A stretch of 64,000 nucleotides of DNA from Mytilus edulis (Eukaryota > Mollusca > Bivalvia > Mytilida > Mytilidae): NCBI RefSeq assembly GCF_963676685.1, contig NC_092350.1, positions 9,281,307 through 9,345,306 of the forward strand. Reading direction: 5' to 3'. The notes below the pieces were generated by a model. The model searched no databases, was not told where the DNA came from, and saw nothing but the letters and a program-made list of their open reading frames with translations. Positions within the stretch are counted from its first letter, which is position 1. The number at the start of each line of letters is the position of its first letter. A program made the translations under genes and the position numbers. This document shows positions 1 through 12,382 of the stretch, one piece after another.

Positions 1-175
1 GGTTTGGCATGCCACAAACCCAGATTCAACCCACCATTTTTTCCTTTAAAAATGTCCTGTACAAAGTCAGGAATATGGCCATTGTTATATTATAGTTCGT
101 GTCTATGTGTGTTACAATTTAACGTTGCGTCGTTTGTTTTCTCTTATTTTTTAGTGTAAATTGACATTGCGATAA

Positions 176-620
176 GACGTGTCACGGTACTTGTCTATCC
201 CAAATTCATGCTTACATGATCCCGCTTACATGTTTAATCCCGCCACATTATGTATGGATGTGCCTGTCCCAAGTCAAGTGCCTGTAATTCAGTGGTTGTC
301 GTTTGTTTATGTGTTACATAGTTGTTTTTCGTTGCCAAATACAGCTACGGTGATGTATTCCTGAGGTATAAAACCCTGAGTATTTGAAAAAATCAACAGT
401 TTTGTAAACAGTTAATGTATAAATATGACCATATCAATGATAAATCATGTCAGCACAGTGCTGACTACCGGGATGGTGATACCCTGGGGAAAGTAAAACT
501 CCAACAGCAGTGTCATCGACCCAGTGGTTGTAAATAAACTCATCATAATAACCAGGATTAAATTTTGTATTTACGCCAGACGCGTGTTTCGTTTACAAAA
601 GACTCATCAGTGACAAATAT
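176..620 (+). mobile_element. Family A fragment followed by a family C fragment
   Basis: 176-370 carries CCCGCCACATTATGTATGGA and CCTGTCCCAAGTCAAGTGCC (family A). About 425-620 carries GCTGACTACCGGGATGGTGA, CATCGACCCAGTGGTTGTAA and TACGCCAGACGCGTGTTTCG (family C). Confidence 0.75.
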
Positions 621-654
621 ATAATTCTAAATATCATTGAATTAATGCATTCAA

Positions 655-1510
655 TAGATATAATGTAGGAAAATGTGGTGTGAGTGCCAATGACACAACT
701 CTCCACCCAAATAACAATTTATAAAATTAAACCATTATAGGTCAACGCACGGCCTTCGACACGGTGCATTGGCTCACACCGAACAATAGGTTAAAAAGGG
801 CCCCAACATTACTAGCCATTTAATCGGGAAAACCAACGGTCTAATCTAAATAAAAAACGAGAAACGAGAAACACGTATAAATTACATAAACAAACGACGA
901 CTACTGTACGTCAGATTTCTGACTTAGTACAGGTGCAAACATTTGCAGCGGGATTAAACATTTTAAATGGTACCAAACCTTCTCACTTTTTCTGAAACAA
1001 TAGTGCAACATCACAACATGGAGAAACACACGATAAAATATCAATTCAACAACACTTTATTAGCGTTGTAGCGCCACACAACTTTTTTATAATTTTCTTC
1101 CTATCTTTTATAACGCAAACATCTTGATTTCAAATAGTCATTGAATTTGGTATGTATGTATTTCCTTCTGTCATTAAATTTCGGTTGTGATTTAGTGAAG
1201 AAAAGAGCCATAAATACAAGGCCAAATCATTATTATAAATAGGAATAGGAATAAGGGATCAAATATATCTATTATTAGCAGGGTACAATTTTTTATTTTC
1301 TTTGGTGTAATTTCAATTTACCCTTTTTTTGTAACATACATACATGTTTTATCAGGTATTTCATTTTATGTCCCATTATAACTTGCTGCGCGGTGTAGGC
1401 CAATGCTCTGTGTTGGAAACTGTACTATGGCCTATAATGGTTTACTTTTACAAATTGAGACCTATATGTTTGCACTCATACCAAATCTTCTTATGTCTAT
1501 TATCCTGTTC
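655..1510. mobile_element. Family A copies, inverted then direct
   Basis: 655-1035 is an inverted family A copy (GTGTGAGTGCCAATGACACA, CACGGCCTTCGACACGGTGC, GCGGGATTAAACATTTTAAA). 1340-1510 has its tail in plus orientation (GGCCTATAATGGTTTACTTT, CCAAATCTTCTTATGTC). Confidence 0.7.
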
Positions 1511-2220
1511 ATTATCAATCAAAGATATGTTTTAAATATTCAAGCAAATGTTTGCGATATTTCGCAAAGGTTTGCGTTTAACGCAAACATAGGTAGAAAT
1601 ATTTAAAACAAGTTAACTTGATGATATATTTTGATTAAATAATAACGAAATCTCTAAAGATACAGCCGTTGCTTTCCTCTTTAAGGTGATGTGTATTTTC
1701 TTGCTTTTGGTTTGTGACCCAGATCTGTTTAAGTTTAATCGAGTTCTGACTATGGAACAGCGGTATACTACTATTGCCTTTATTTACAAATAGTTAATAT
1801 GTCACAACTCGCTCGATGTGCCACTGCTAAAACCTTTACTAAAGTTTTCCAAAAAAAAGTTTGGTTGTTCCGTTAGCGAACATGTTTCTTACGGGATATC
1901 ACATTCTTATGTTTACGGGGATGTATTTTCTGAGTCTGTAAATTTAGATACGATCCAAGTAATATTATTTATTGTTTGAATAGAACTTAGCTCTAAATTT
2001 TTGAATATTTATTTATCGGTAATAGAATTGATTTTGTTTTAGATAAATTGAAAGTTGAGATAACTGAATTTGTTTTGCTATTTAGTTATTAACACTAATG
2101 GTTCTAGATCCTATCTACACTTATATTTTTGCATTACATGAGTCTATGTGTTCCTAAACAAGTTTTTACACGAAATTAATTGAACGTGCGCGGATTGATA
2201 TTCTTTCTTTGATACTATAT

Positions 2221-2360
2221 AAATAACACATGGCTGAGAGGTTGATAGAGCAGATTGTTACCCCGAGAAAATATTGTCAACCGCGGCGAAGCCAAGGTTG
2301 ACAATGCTTTTTTCGAGGGGTACTAATCTGTTCTATCAACCTCTAAGCTACATGTTATTT
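2221..2360. mobile_element. 140-bp fold-back MITE
   Basis: Arms of about 65 bases (AAATAACACATGGCTGAGAG and onward; right end CTCTAAGCTACATGTTATTT) are near-perfect complements around a GCGAAG centre. No clear target duplication seen. Confidence 0.85.
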
Positions 2361-4737
2361 AATTTATTATACTGAATATCCTATCATTATTGTCTTTTAC
2401 AGATGAATTAAAAAAAAAGTATTCAATATCACGTACATAACAACGTTACAGGTAACAGTAAAATCAACAGAAGTGAAGAAAAATGTTATAGCCGTCTGTA
2501 TCTTATGTTTATTTTTATTGGCCGGGTACTTGCGGTTTATTGTTCACATCCACTTCATTTGAACTTTGGTGAATAGTCGTCTCATTGTCAATTATACCAT
2601 ATCTCCTTATTCTTATAGTATATTTATACAAAGTGTGCAAGAATGGTTTGTGTAGTATTTTTGTATTGTACATTTATTTTTTTAACTTATCTGTTGAACT
2701 ACACGTACTATTCATTTTGATTCCATTTGACTATGTATTACCTGATTTCTGTACAATTGTTAATACATGTTGGGTTGTATTTGTTTTATACATTGTTCAG
2801 ATATGTGTCGACACTGACCCTTCGCGTTACAATATCGCTGTTGTCCATTTTGTTCGTAGAATGATAATATATATATCGTTGAATTTGTTTTTTATTATTC
2901 ACAATATTCATCCGTTAGATTCACGTTTGGCTGGCATCTTAACTTAATATAAGAAAGCTATCATAGGTAAGTATTGCCAATCCCATAAACAATTAACAAG
3001 CAATTATGAAAATCTTACCCTGTAATAGGATTTCGATAATGCAACACTCTGAAAATCTTGTCACATAATATTTCTATCATATGATACATGTCATTCTCCA
3101 AGTCATATCATATACTTTGTAAGATATCTGTTTAGATTAAAACAATATATTGTGTGTCGTCAGATTTGTTTATCATCCTGTCAAAGGCCTCATTTACATA
3201 GATATCAATTAGTATTTAATCTGATGTAATATATAAAGATACCATGAAAACACTAAAACATCATCATAACTTTGAGAATGCATCTAATACCCTTTTCTTC
3301 CAGTAATATAAAACCAACTTATGATTCCATCTTTTAAACAAATATTCTTTACACATATATAGTGCTTGAATGCCTAAACACATCGATGTTTTCCAACTTT
3401 TGTTTGGTATTATCTAAGTAATGATAAAACTCTACATATGCTTAAAACTCCTCATAGGTCATCTTTTTTATTCAAACAAATCTCGAATTTGTAATATCAA
3501 TATAATATTCCGATATTTATCCAAATTGACTATTTACTTTGAAAATTGAGCCTTCATAGCTCAGCCTTTCCATTTAAATAGATCTCGGATTTTTTAATGT
3601 CCACATAATGCTCTGACATTTATCAAAATTGATCGATGATTCGCTTATATGTGAGTGCATAAATGTAAGTACTTATTCTGTGTTATACAAAACGATTGCA
3701 GAACAAATTATATCAGTATTTGCATGAATGATTTCTTTGCCTACAATAGTCTTCAATCATTGTAATTCAATACGCATATATATGAGATATCTTCGAAAGA
3801 ATTCCGTTCAAGCAATACTTACAGCAAGCTGTGAAAGACCTCGAAAACACATTTGTAAGACGAAGTAAAATATAGTAAAACTACACTAATACAAATCTGG
3901 TTGCATATTCATATCGCATTTACATGATGCACAAATATACATGCATTATTTGGCCCTGGGCGTTAAACTTCGATCACACATGCTGATGATTATGTTATTA
4001 TTCAGTATCATCTTCGTTGAAGGTGGTTGGATGCACCTTAATTGTTACATAATTGTGCAATGCTGATTAGTGAAATTTTGGGTTTTGAAAATTGTTACAA
4101 GCTTTACGGTGACCTACACTTACTTACATCTATGGCATGTGGTCTTTAGTGGCTATTTTTTTTTCATTTTTTCATTTTCAATCATACCATATCTTATTAT
4201 TTTTTAATTTCACTACTAGCCTAACATGCCGATCCGCATTTCTCACATGCCAGTTCAGGAGTAAACAGTCCTAGGAAAGTAATATCACCCTACCCAAACA
4301 TATTGCCCTCAGCTCACGAGTCTTTTTTTGTTTTAAGTGTCGCTTTAAAAATGTGGTTTGAATGGCAGATTTATAGTCTTTTTTAAATTTTATACACATA
4401 TTGTTAGACACAACAGGATCAAGTCAGAGATTAATTGTCTTGATGTATGGATGCATGTTTATTGTGCAAGACTTCCTTGTCGTTAGGCGGTTGTCTCATT
4501 AACGTACACACGTAGTCTACTTTTATTCACATCAACACTCTTGATCAATTCTGTTTGTTTGCTATATTAACGGCTTTCTTATTTTGACAAAAACAGACTA
4601 CACATGATCATTCTAAAAGCTATAGAAATCATATTTGAAACATGGAACATTGTATTCAATGCAGAATTACGTCTGTATTTGTATACTACACATTTGCCAA
4701 CCATTTTATTGTCATGGTGGTCTAAGGATTGGACAAA
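2361..4737. other. Non-coding AT-rich stretch
   Basis: Only a short family A-like tail near 2580-2620 is recognisable. The 120-codon frame at 2585-2947 starts inside it and has no family match. Nothing else seen. Confidence 0.5.
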
Positions 4738-4830
4738 GGACTTAAAAATTGAGAATGGAAATAGTGAATGTGTCACAGAGACAACAACTAAACCATAAAA
4801 CAGACAACACCAGAAGGTCCCTAATAGGGA
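4738..4830 (-). mobile_element. Family B short interspersed repeat (inverted)
   Basis: Complement reads CCTTCTGGTGTTGTCTGTTT and GTTGTTGTCTCTGTGACACA, matching the copy at 43855. It accounts for the open frames on both strands here. Confidence 0.75.
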
Positions 4831-4852
4831 TATGCTTCTTGTTTGCATTTTA

Positions 4853-5550
4853 ATGAATATTAAATAACTCGTATCTCAAGAAAGACACTATGCAATTGTA
4901 AATGGAATGATACGAATGCTTTAACATCGTAAAACAACAATTATTATTTGTAGATGATTTCCCAAACTACGAGTCATCTTTCATTGTTGTCCATTCTGTT
5001 TCGTAGATTCAGTCCCAAGTCCTTTAAGGACATCCGTTACACAGAACTTGGCATACATGCTGGAACACCACCTTGTGTAAAAGATGTGTTAGAAAATGAA
5101 CAGAGTAAAGTGTGACGAATAAAGTCTGCTTGTTCATACACAGTATGGTAGAAGATCTATATACGATGTTCAATCCTAAGAGTATAAAGACAATTCCCAA
5201 ATAATCAACAAATACATCAACAGTATATAAACTATACTACGGTCCTTAATTTATATATGCACTTTGCTTAAGTGATAACGATTCCCATCGGAGTTGGTTT
5301 TAATTCAAAGGCGGTGATTATAAATGCCAGGTTACTGCTTTCAGATGTTTATATACTGAATACTGAGACCTAACATATAACTGTATAGATAATCAGTACA
5401 TAACGCATAGTATATATCCCCAACATTACAATACAGTGTAAGCCTCAAATAAATCATATTCTCGGAAATAACATCTTCTAACGTTAAAATTTTAAAATAT
5501 TCTTCAACTTAAATCAGAGATAATTCGTAGAACTTAGTGTTTAAACAAGT
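4853..5550. repeat. Duplicated block, copy 1 (other copy 11036-12235)
   Basis: Long collinear similarity with 11036-12235, for example CTCAAGAAAGACAC, GTGTAAAAGATGTGTTAGAA, GCACTTTGCTTAAGTG, TATACTGAATACTGAGACCT and CAGAGATAATTCGTAGAACT. Copy 1 lacks about 420 bp that copy 2 has between ACACCACCT and TGTGTAAAAG. Confidence 0.9.
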
Positions 5551-5553
5551 GAT

Positions 5554-5928
5554 ATGTTGCTTGTAGAAATATTACATCTTGTGTCATTTGTGATGTGCTT
5601 TGTCTTTTTCTTACTGTTCGAGATCTTTAGCTTATGCAATTATTTGAGGTTTTATCGATTCCGATCATGTCTGGTACTGGTATTTATTTGTAATATTTTC
5701 ATTTGGATATTTTACGTATTTCTTATTTCATGTGCAGTTTTTCTTTACACAATTTTTGAAATTCCTGAGGAATATGATATTATTGATAAAGATCATTTCA
5801 ATTACATAGTAGATAATTGTAATACTGCTCGGAAGAGGTTTTTCCTTTTAGCAAGGATTTGTATAGTAAGAAGGGAGTCTCTGCCTTTTTTTATTAATTC
5901 ACTTATATACCACAAGCTGTTGACTTAA
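5554..5928 (+). CDS. Open frame of 124 codons, hydrophobic, uncertain gene
   Basis: Encodes a protein with about three hydrophobic stretches in the first 75 residues (MLLVEILHLVSFVMCFVFFL onward) and a polar C-terminal part. It begins just after the duplicated block. AT-rich DNA gives hydrophobic frames by chance, no family was recognised, and no splice or promoter support is visible. Confidence 0.2.
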   Translation: MLLVEILHLVSFVMCFVFFLLFEIFSLCNYLRFYRFRSCLVLVFICNIFIWIFYVFLISCAVFLYTIFEIPEEYDIIDKDHFNYIVDNCNTARKRFFLLARICIVRRESLPFFINSLIYHKLLT

Positions 5929-7124
5929 ATAGTAAAATGACAAAAATACTGAACTCCAAGTAAGAGGCATGAGCTGTCAAATCCATGCTCACCGCTATAA
6001 TCGAAATTTGGCGTATTAAATTATAATTCTGGTAACTATATACATATATTAAACATTTCAAATAACAGCTAGCACTTTCAATACAATTAGAGAGCTATTA
6101 TTACATTAAAAATGTTTTAGTAACCGTAGACTTTGTTCTGCTGAAAAGTTGATATAACAATGCTTGTTACATATTACTTGATGATCAACTGTGTCTTGAT
6201 TTTTTTATGTTTGAAAGAGTAACTTATATACCCTGGGGAAAGAAAGGTTGCCCAAAAGGGCTGAAATAGTATATTCAGGTAATTGAAATAACTAGATAAT
6301 TAATTTTGTTTCATACCATTTTATTTAAAAGACATGTTGTTTCTTAGGGAGTAAGAAACTGTAAATTAAGGCGGGTTACTTGATTCATCTTTTATTATGA
6401 TGTAGTGTGTGGTTTTTTTTATATATCTAATGATATCTGATCGCACCTTGGATACATCTTCTATAATATGACAGATAGTTTTGACTATTTTATGTTCTGC
6501 ACTCGACAATACAAAAATAAGTATACTATTTTAACGAATGGAGGTATTCAAAAAGACAGAAAACAACATCATAACAACACAATAATACCACAAAAACATA
6601 TACAACATCATATACGCATATGTATATAATGTGCATTTGTTTGTATTCAAAAATCTGATGATAGGGTTAAGAAAATTTTATCATCATGAAATACTTTAAC
6701 AAATTGCTTTAGGACAAGTTGGTGGAAATGATCATACAACTAAAGGCGGTGGTGTAACTATTATGTCTCCCTAATGACCCAGAGAATGGACAGCACCAAT
6801 AATGTGACAATGACAAGATATTTGGAGATGAATATCGGATTAGTACATCATGCAAGCCGTCAGGATGGTCAGAAAGTATGAGATACAAAGAAGCACCATG
6901 TTCTGTTTGTAACCAAAACACAGATCAACGGTCATAATGATACCAGGTACATTCATTTATCTGGTTCGCATAAATTTAAAATTTGGTGAAACCGTAAATA
7001 TTGTTTTTACGGTTTTACAAAATCTTTTACAAAAATGAAACTATGAAAATTAGAAGTTGATTTTTTTACACTCGTTGACACTTAACTAAGGAAGATAACA
7101 AAAGAAGATATATTGTTACAAATT

Positions 7125-7330
7125 AGGGACGAAAGATACCAGAGGGATATTAAAACCAATAAATCGAAAATAAACTGACAACGCCATAGCTAAAAATGAA
7201 AAGGACAAACAGACAAAGAATAGTACACCTTACACAACATAGAAAACTAAAGAATAAACAACACGAACCCCACTAAAAACTAGGGTGATCTCAGGTGCTC
7301 CGAAAGGGTATGCAGATCCTGCTCAACATG
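7125..7330 (-). mobile_element. Family D repeat (inverted) inside the collagen relic
   Basis: ACGAAAGATACCAGAGGGAT, AATCGAAAATAAACTGACAA, CAACATAGAAAACTAAAGAA and GGGTGATCTCAGGTGCTCCG. These are complements of the copy at 8268-8430 and of 9915-10165. Confidence 0.85.
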
Positions 7331-8267
7331 TGGTTACAAAACTTTAGATAGTCGTCTACAGTCTAATTTTCTTCACTTAACCATCACTCTACTTAAGCTA
7401 ACATTTTGAAGATCAATGTTCACTGCAATTGATTGATTGTTGTGGCTGAACGTCTCTTTCAGCAAACAAAGCTATATAATTGCGGCATAGTTTTTTTATT
7501 TGATTATATAAGTGATAATTATAACTGAACTTCCCAATGAAAATAACCTGTAATTTTTATGACTTTATTGTATAACAGACTATACTAAAATAATATAAGA
7601 GTGTAGGACGAAGTGATTTGTTTCATCACGTTAAGTGTTTTCATCTAGCTTTAGTAGTTTTAAATATTTTTTATACGTTATATTATCGTTTATTTTTTTA
7701 TTTTTTTATTTCTCTAATATATAGTTATGTTTTAAGATTTCTTTTATTTTGAGAATTTGGTGTTAGTGACAGAAGTTTATTATTTCTAATAGATATGTTC
7801 ACAGTTTTGATCGATTGTTGGTGTTTAAACTCCACTTTTAAGAGCCACTTTTAATCGCCACTCTTGGGCTATTCCGTGGTAGTCAGTTTTTACGGTTGGA
7901 GGAAAACGAAGTGACCGGAAAAAATCACCAATCTTGGAAAGTCGAATAAGAGTCGAGTGCACCTGACAGTTTTGGAGTTTGACATATTTGTTATGTTTCA
8001 TATTCTTGTGAAGTCTATATTTCCATAAATTATTCTTATTACATTGACTTATGTACCCTTAAATCCTGTTATGAATATTTCCAACTTTGCAGGTGAAGCT
8101 GTTTTTGTCTCTCTAAAATTTTAAAACATAGAAGATTTGTGTCCAACGAAAAAACTAAATATTTTTGAAAATATAAGGTGATATTCAACATATTTTGTAT
8201 TGTAAAGGGAGAATTAAATATAACCATAACATCCTTATAGATGGAACAGCACGTCTTAATATCATTA

Positions 8268-8430
8268 TGTTTATCGTGGGGTTCGTGTTGCTTAGTCTAT
8301 AGTTTTCTATGTTGTGTGATGTGTTCTATTATTTGTCTGTTTGTCTTTTTTTCTTTTTTAGCAGTGGCGTTCTCAGTTTATTTTCGATTTATGAGTTGGA
8401 CTGTCCCTCTGGTATCTTTCGCCCAACTTA
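8268..8430 (+). mobile_element. Family D repeat (direct) inside the collagen relic
   Basis: GGGGTTCGTGTTGCTTAGTC, TTTTCTATGTTGTGTGATGT, GTGGCGTTCTCAGTTTATTT and GTCCCTCTGGTATCTTTCGC. It produces the 85-codon frame at 8241-8498, which is therefore not an exon. Confidence 0.85.
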
Positions 8431-8586
8431 TTACGAATGAATATGTTTTAAAGACAAACAATTTACGGAAAAGACCATTCGTGTTATTTCGTATGTGAAT
8501 ACATCCTAATTTTCATGTACGATAGACAATGTATTTGGTGTGGGCAAAATACTATTAATTAAATTCTTACTTTCAAAATATTTTAG

Positions 8587-8825
8587 GTCGGAAGACTTGT
8601 TATAAAGGATGGAATTCAGAGTATGATGGATATCTGATGAGTGATCATTATACTCACAACAATAAGGATTTCGCATGTGTTGACATAAATCCAGAGACGT
8701 TGGACAACAAGAATAAAGATGAACATGGCATTTTGTTTTATCCTCTCCGAACAAAATGTGGCAGTTTGAGATGTCCTCCGTATACCAATGAGGCAGATGT
8801 TCTGTGTGTCGTTTGTTCAAAATAA
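8587..8825 (+). CDS. Terminal exon of the C4-like collagen relic (intact frame)
   Basis: 79 residues to a TAA stop. Cysteines and motifs C-Y-x-G-W, E-Y-x-G-Y-L-M-S, C-V-D, C-G-S-L-x-C-P-P-Y and C-V-V-C-S-K are all conserved, which argues for recent loss of the gene or for use with exons I cannot see. In the family this domain is extracellular. Confidence 0.65.
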
Positions 8826-9239
8826 ATCATAAAGAGATGAATTTACAAAACGATTAATTGTTCCTGCGTTTTAAAGCTGTCACATTTGTATTCATCGATT
8901 TGATTTTAATTATTATATTTAATTAATAACATACAAAAACGTAACGTTTACGTAATTTACAAAAAATCCAAATTAATACAATAAAAATGAACGGACTCAA
9001 TCATATGTATTATCATTTTGTGTGTATTAATGTCTATGTATCATCTAATTAACCATAGAGATGACATCCGAAGACTGTTGACGTTCTTATAACCCTAAAT
9101 GGATATGAATATTGATAAACTAGTTGTTGGAAGCACAAATCGATTTTTAAAAGATGAGACAACTATGCATTCCCCAGTTCATAATTGGTTGGTAATTTAT
9201 CGTTCAAAATCTGACCAGCCGGCATTAAAAAAGAAACAG

Positions 9240-10165
9240 ATGATATCCAAGGGATATCAAAACTCACATGTTGATATAAAAAAAACTGACAATGCAATAG
9301 CAAAAAACAAAAGATAATCATGATAAAAACAACAGTATGCATATTACAACAAAGAAAACAAATGACCGAGCATAAAGAACACAAGAGTGCCGGGATGATC
9401 TTAGTTTTTCTGGAAGGGTAAGCAATTCAATTCAATTCAATTCAATATTTTATTTTATTTATTCAGTATTTTAAGCATATCGTGCTCCACATGATTTATC
9501 CGTAGATTTTGTGTACAAACACGGGGATAAGTATAATTCGATGATGTCTAATGGGAGAAAAGGGTATGGTTGTGATCAATTGAAACGGTCAAACAACCCC
9601 TGATGTTTTTGAAAGGATTATTCAACTTTACTACTTTAATTGATAGTTTCTAAGAAGTAATATGTATCAATGAAATACAAGCTCTGGAACTCGTTTCAAC
9701 TGGATACACATTTTACATAAGTTACTGCTGCTTACTGCTCTTCGATACAAATAGAATTTTTCTGGAAGCCATAAAGAGTTTGTTGACCATTATGGAATAT
9801 CTATTTCAAAGATTACTACAGATATGTTCCAATCGTCATAAACGCAATGCTTACTCCTTTGTCCGGTTGTGAATTAGATTTGTCACCGGTTTTGTTCTTT
9901 CATGAGCTAAGTGACTCGGAGGGTACCGCATCTAAAGCAGGATCTGCTTACCCTTCCGGCGCACCTGAGCTTAATCCAGGTTGTGGTGTAATTTTTGTAG
10001 ATAGGACTTTAGTTTTCATTTCTGTGTTTTGTGTGCTCGAATTTGTCTTTTGATCTTTTGTTTCTTTTTTAAAACTGTATTGCTTGACCGCACATAGCCG
10101 ACTATACGCTATGTTTTTTTTACATTTTTGAATGCCTTTCGTTTGCCTATAATTGCTTATATTCA
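9240..10165. mobile_element. Two degraded family D copies, inverted then direct
   Basis: 9240-9420 (AAAAAACTGACAATGCAATA, GTGCCGGGATGATCTTAGTT, inverted) and 9915-10165 (GATCTGCTTACCCTTCCGGC, GCACCTGAGCTTAATCCAGG, direct). Between them are an ATTCA/ATTCAATTC simple repeat at about 9427 and no recognisable gene. Confidence 0.7.
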
Positions 10166-11035
10166 CTTATCTAAATTTTGGTGTATCTTTTGTCTCATAC
10201 AACATTCATTCATGGTTGATTCGCATGTCTTTTAAGACTTAGGTTTCATTAAAAATGTACTTTTCTTTAAGTCAGTTTTTAGTATGAATACAACATGAAA
10301 TACGAACAAATGTTTTATTATAAATATGACATGATATTTGTACAAATATTAAACAAAATGATGAACAAATTATGCATTTCTGATACTTATAAGTAGACTT
10401 TTCATAATATTCCTTATTAAAAATAATTAATCAAAATTTCAGATAATTGCACATCGTGGTATATTGAACTACATACCCTTTTTAAAACAGGTCCATAAAT
10501 GCAGTTATACATGAACATATGTTAATCATGAAAATATTCCTAAAGATATTCATACAAACTGTAACAAAAAGATAATTAGTTCATTGTAATGCATTTATCA
10601 AAAATATATTGATGTGAGGTATGTCAAAAGTACCTGATTTAACAATCTCACTATGAAATATAACTACCAACAAATTCTTTTGTACGATAACATAGTTAGA
10701 TATAACGTTGGTATTACGGTGTTCAAATAGGTCTTATCTCCAAAATGATAGCTTTTCTGTCAAATCCGTCATTGACTCTCTAATGAAATACCAGGCGTAC
10801 AAGTTGTTTTCCTTAGAAAGGACATACATTTCATGTCTATGAACTAGCCGGAAAAGCATATCTAGTTGTGATGAGTATATGTAATCTTTTTCAGTAGGTG
10901 TGTTACATTAGAACCAATCTAAAATTGACAAAGCGTAACAACTTGATTAAGCGTTTGTGTGTGAGTGATTAATAGCAGAATGAAAAAGATAATTGGCAAA
11001 TACACTATTTGCGTATTGTAATATTTGCATTTGAA
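10166..11035. other. Non-coding stretch
   Basis: AT-rich, no recognised repeat or open frame of note. Confidence 0.5.
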
Positions 11036-12235
11036 TCAAAATCAAATAACTCGTTTCTCAAGAAAGACACGATACAATTTTAAATTGAATGAAACATATG
11101 CTTTAACATCGAAAAACAACAAGAAATTGTAACAGTTATTATTTGTAGATGTTGGTGAAATGATTTCCAAAACAACGAATTCATCTTCCATTGTTGTCGT
11201 ACTTTTTGTTTTGTAGACTCAGTCCCAAGACCTTCCGAATAGAACTTCCGTTATACGGGACTTGGCATAAATACTGGAACACCACCTGGTCCCGTTAAGC
11301 TGCCTGAGGGAGAAGCTGAAATATATATTAAAATGTAAGAAAGTATATACGAGGCAATAAAAATCAAAAGTCAACGACAACTGATGACATCTGGTAAAAA
11401 AAGAAAGACGAAAAGACAAATATAAATACATCCTTATCAATTGACTATTTACTTGAAGGTCATTGAAGAAAAAACGTTATCATTGACTTAAACCATTGGA
11501 AATGGAAAAAGATGTACAAGTCTATAACATAATAAATAGTTAACAATAGTTTATTATCTTTTTCAATTAATGCTCATGCAATACACATACACATACACAT
11601 GGACAGTACATAGTTGACACTTGTTATGTGTTGATTAGTGTAACGCTATACATTGGTTGTTATAATGCTATGATATACCATGACATATAAAGCAAATGAG
11701 ATTATATTGTTTTGTGTAAAAGATGTGTTAGAAAATGAACAGAGGTAGGTGTGAAGAATAAAGTCTGTTTGTTCATACACAGTAAGGTAGAAGATCTCTA
11801 CACGATGTTCCATCCTAAAAATATAAAGGTAATTCCCAAATGATTAACAAACAAAGCAACAGTATATAAACTATAAGGTCCTTAATTATAATAAACATAT
11901 GCACTTTGCTTAAGTGTAAACGAATATCATCGGAGTTGGTTTTAATTTGTAGACGGTGAATATAAATGTCAGGTTACTGCTTTCTGATGTTTATATACTG
12001 AATACTGAGACCTAACATATAACTGTGTAGATATTCAGTACATAACGCATAGTAGATATTCAGTACATAACGCATAGTAGATATTCAGTACATAACGCAT
12101 AGCATATATCCCCAACATCACAATACAGTGTATGTCTCAAATAATTCATATTCTCGGAAATAGCGTCTTCTGCCTTGTAATATTTTACAACCTCAATCAG
12201 AGATAATTCGTAGAACTTGTTGTTTAAAATGTTCC
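11036..12235. repeat. Duplicated block, copy 2, directly 3' of the secreted-protein gene
   Basis: Ends about 150 bases from the stop codon of the minus-strand gene, so it may include its 3' UTR or polyadenylation region. Contains a local triplication of a 25-bp unit, GATATTCAGTACATAACGCA plus TAGTA (about 12031-12105), absent from copy 1. Confidence 0.88.
12027..12106. repeat. 25-bp unit, three tandem copies
   Basis: TAGATATTCAGTACATAACG followed by CATAG repeats three times without change. Copy 1 of the duplicated block has a single copy, so the expansion followed the duplication. Confidence 0.9.
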
Positions 12236-12382
12236 CTCTTGCTTCGATTAGTGTAAAATTTACTCACAAGTAAAACATAAATATAATAAAGGCACGGAAT
12301 TGCATGAATTATTTGATGCACATGATTAGCAACATATCCGACCATGAAAACGACATATTTGACTCATTGATATACTAACACT

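Larger units (their letters stand above)
6713..8825 (+). pseudogene. Short-chain collagen C4-like gene relic, two exons, frame broken
   Basis: Exon remnant one (6713 to about 6932, after acceptor gctttag) encodes, with a frame change near 6757, LCLPNDPENGQH and later EAPCSVCNQ. These are hallmarks of the cysteine-containing domain that ends sponge and bivalve short-chain collagen C4-like proteins. It has an in-frame TAA soon after NGQHQ and lacks a GT donor at its end. Exon two (8587-8825, acceptor attttag) is fully open: RKTCYKGWNSEYDGYLM, FACVDINPET, CGSLRCPPY and CVVCSK before TAA, the exact end of that family. The exon carrying the signal peptide and any collagen repeat was not found upstream. 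Most likely a decayed copy; sequencing error cannot be excluded for exon one. Confidence 0.7.

Noticed and set aside
2585..2947. 120-codon hydrophobic frame
   Set aside because: It starts inside a family A tail, is built from AT-rich codons and has no family resemblance.
8241..8498. 85-codon frame that could be spliced in phase to the collagen exon at 8587
   Set aside because: Most of it is a family D interspersed repeat, also present at 7125 and 9915, and it does not resemble the expected domain.
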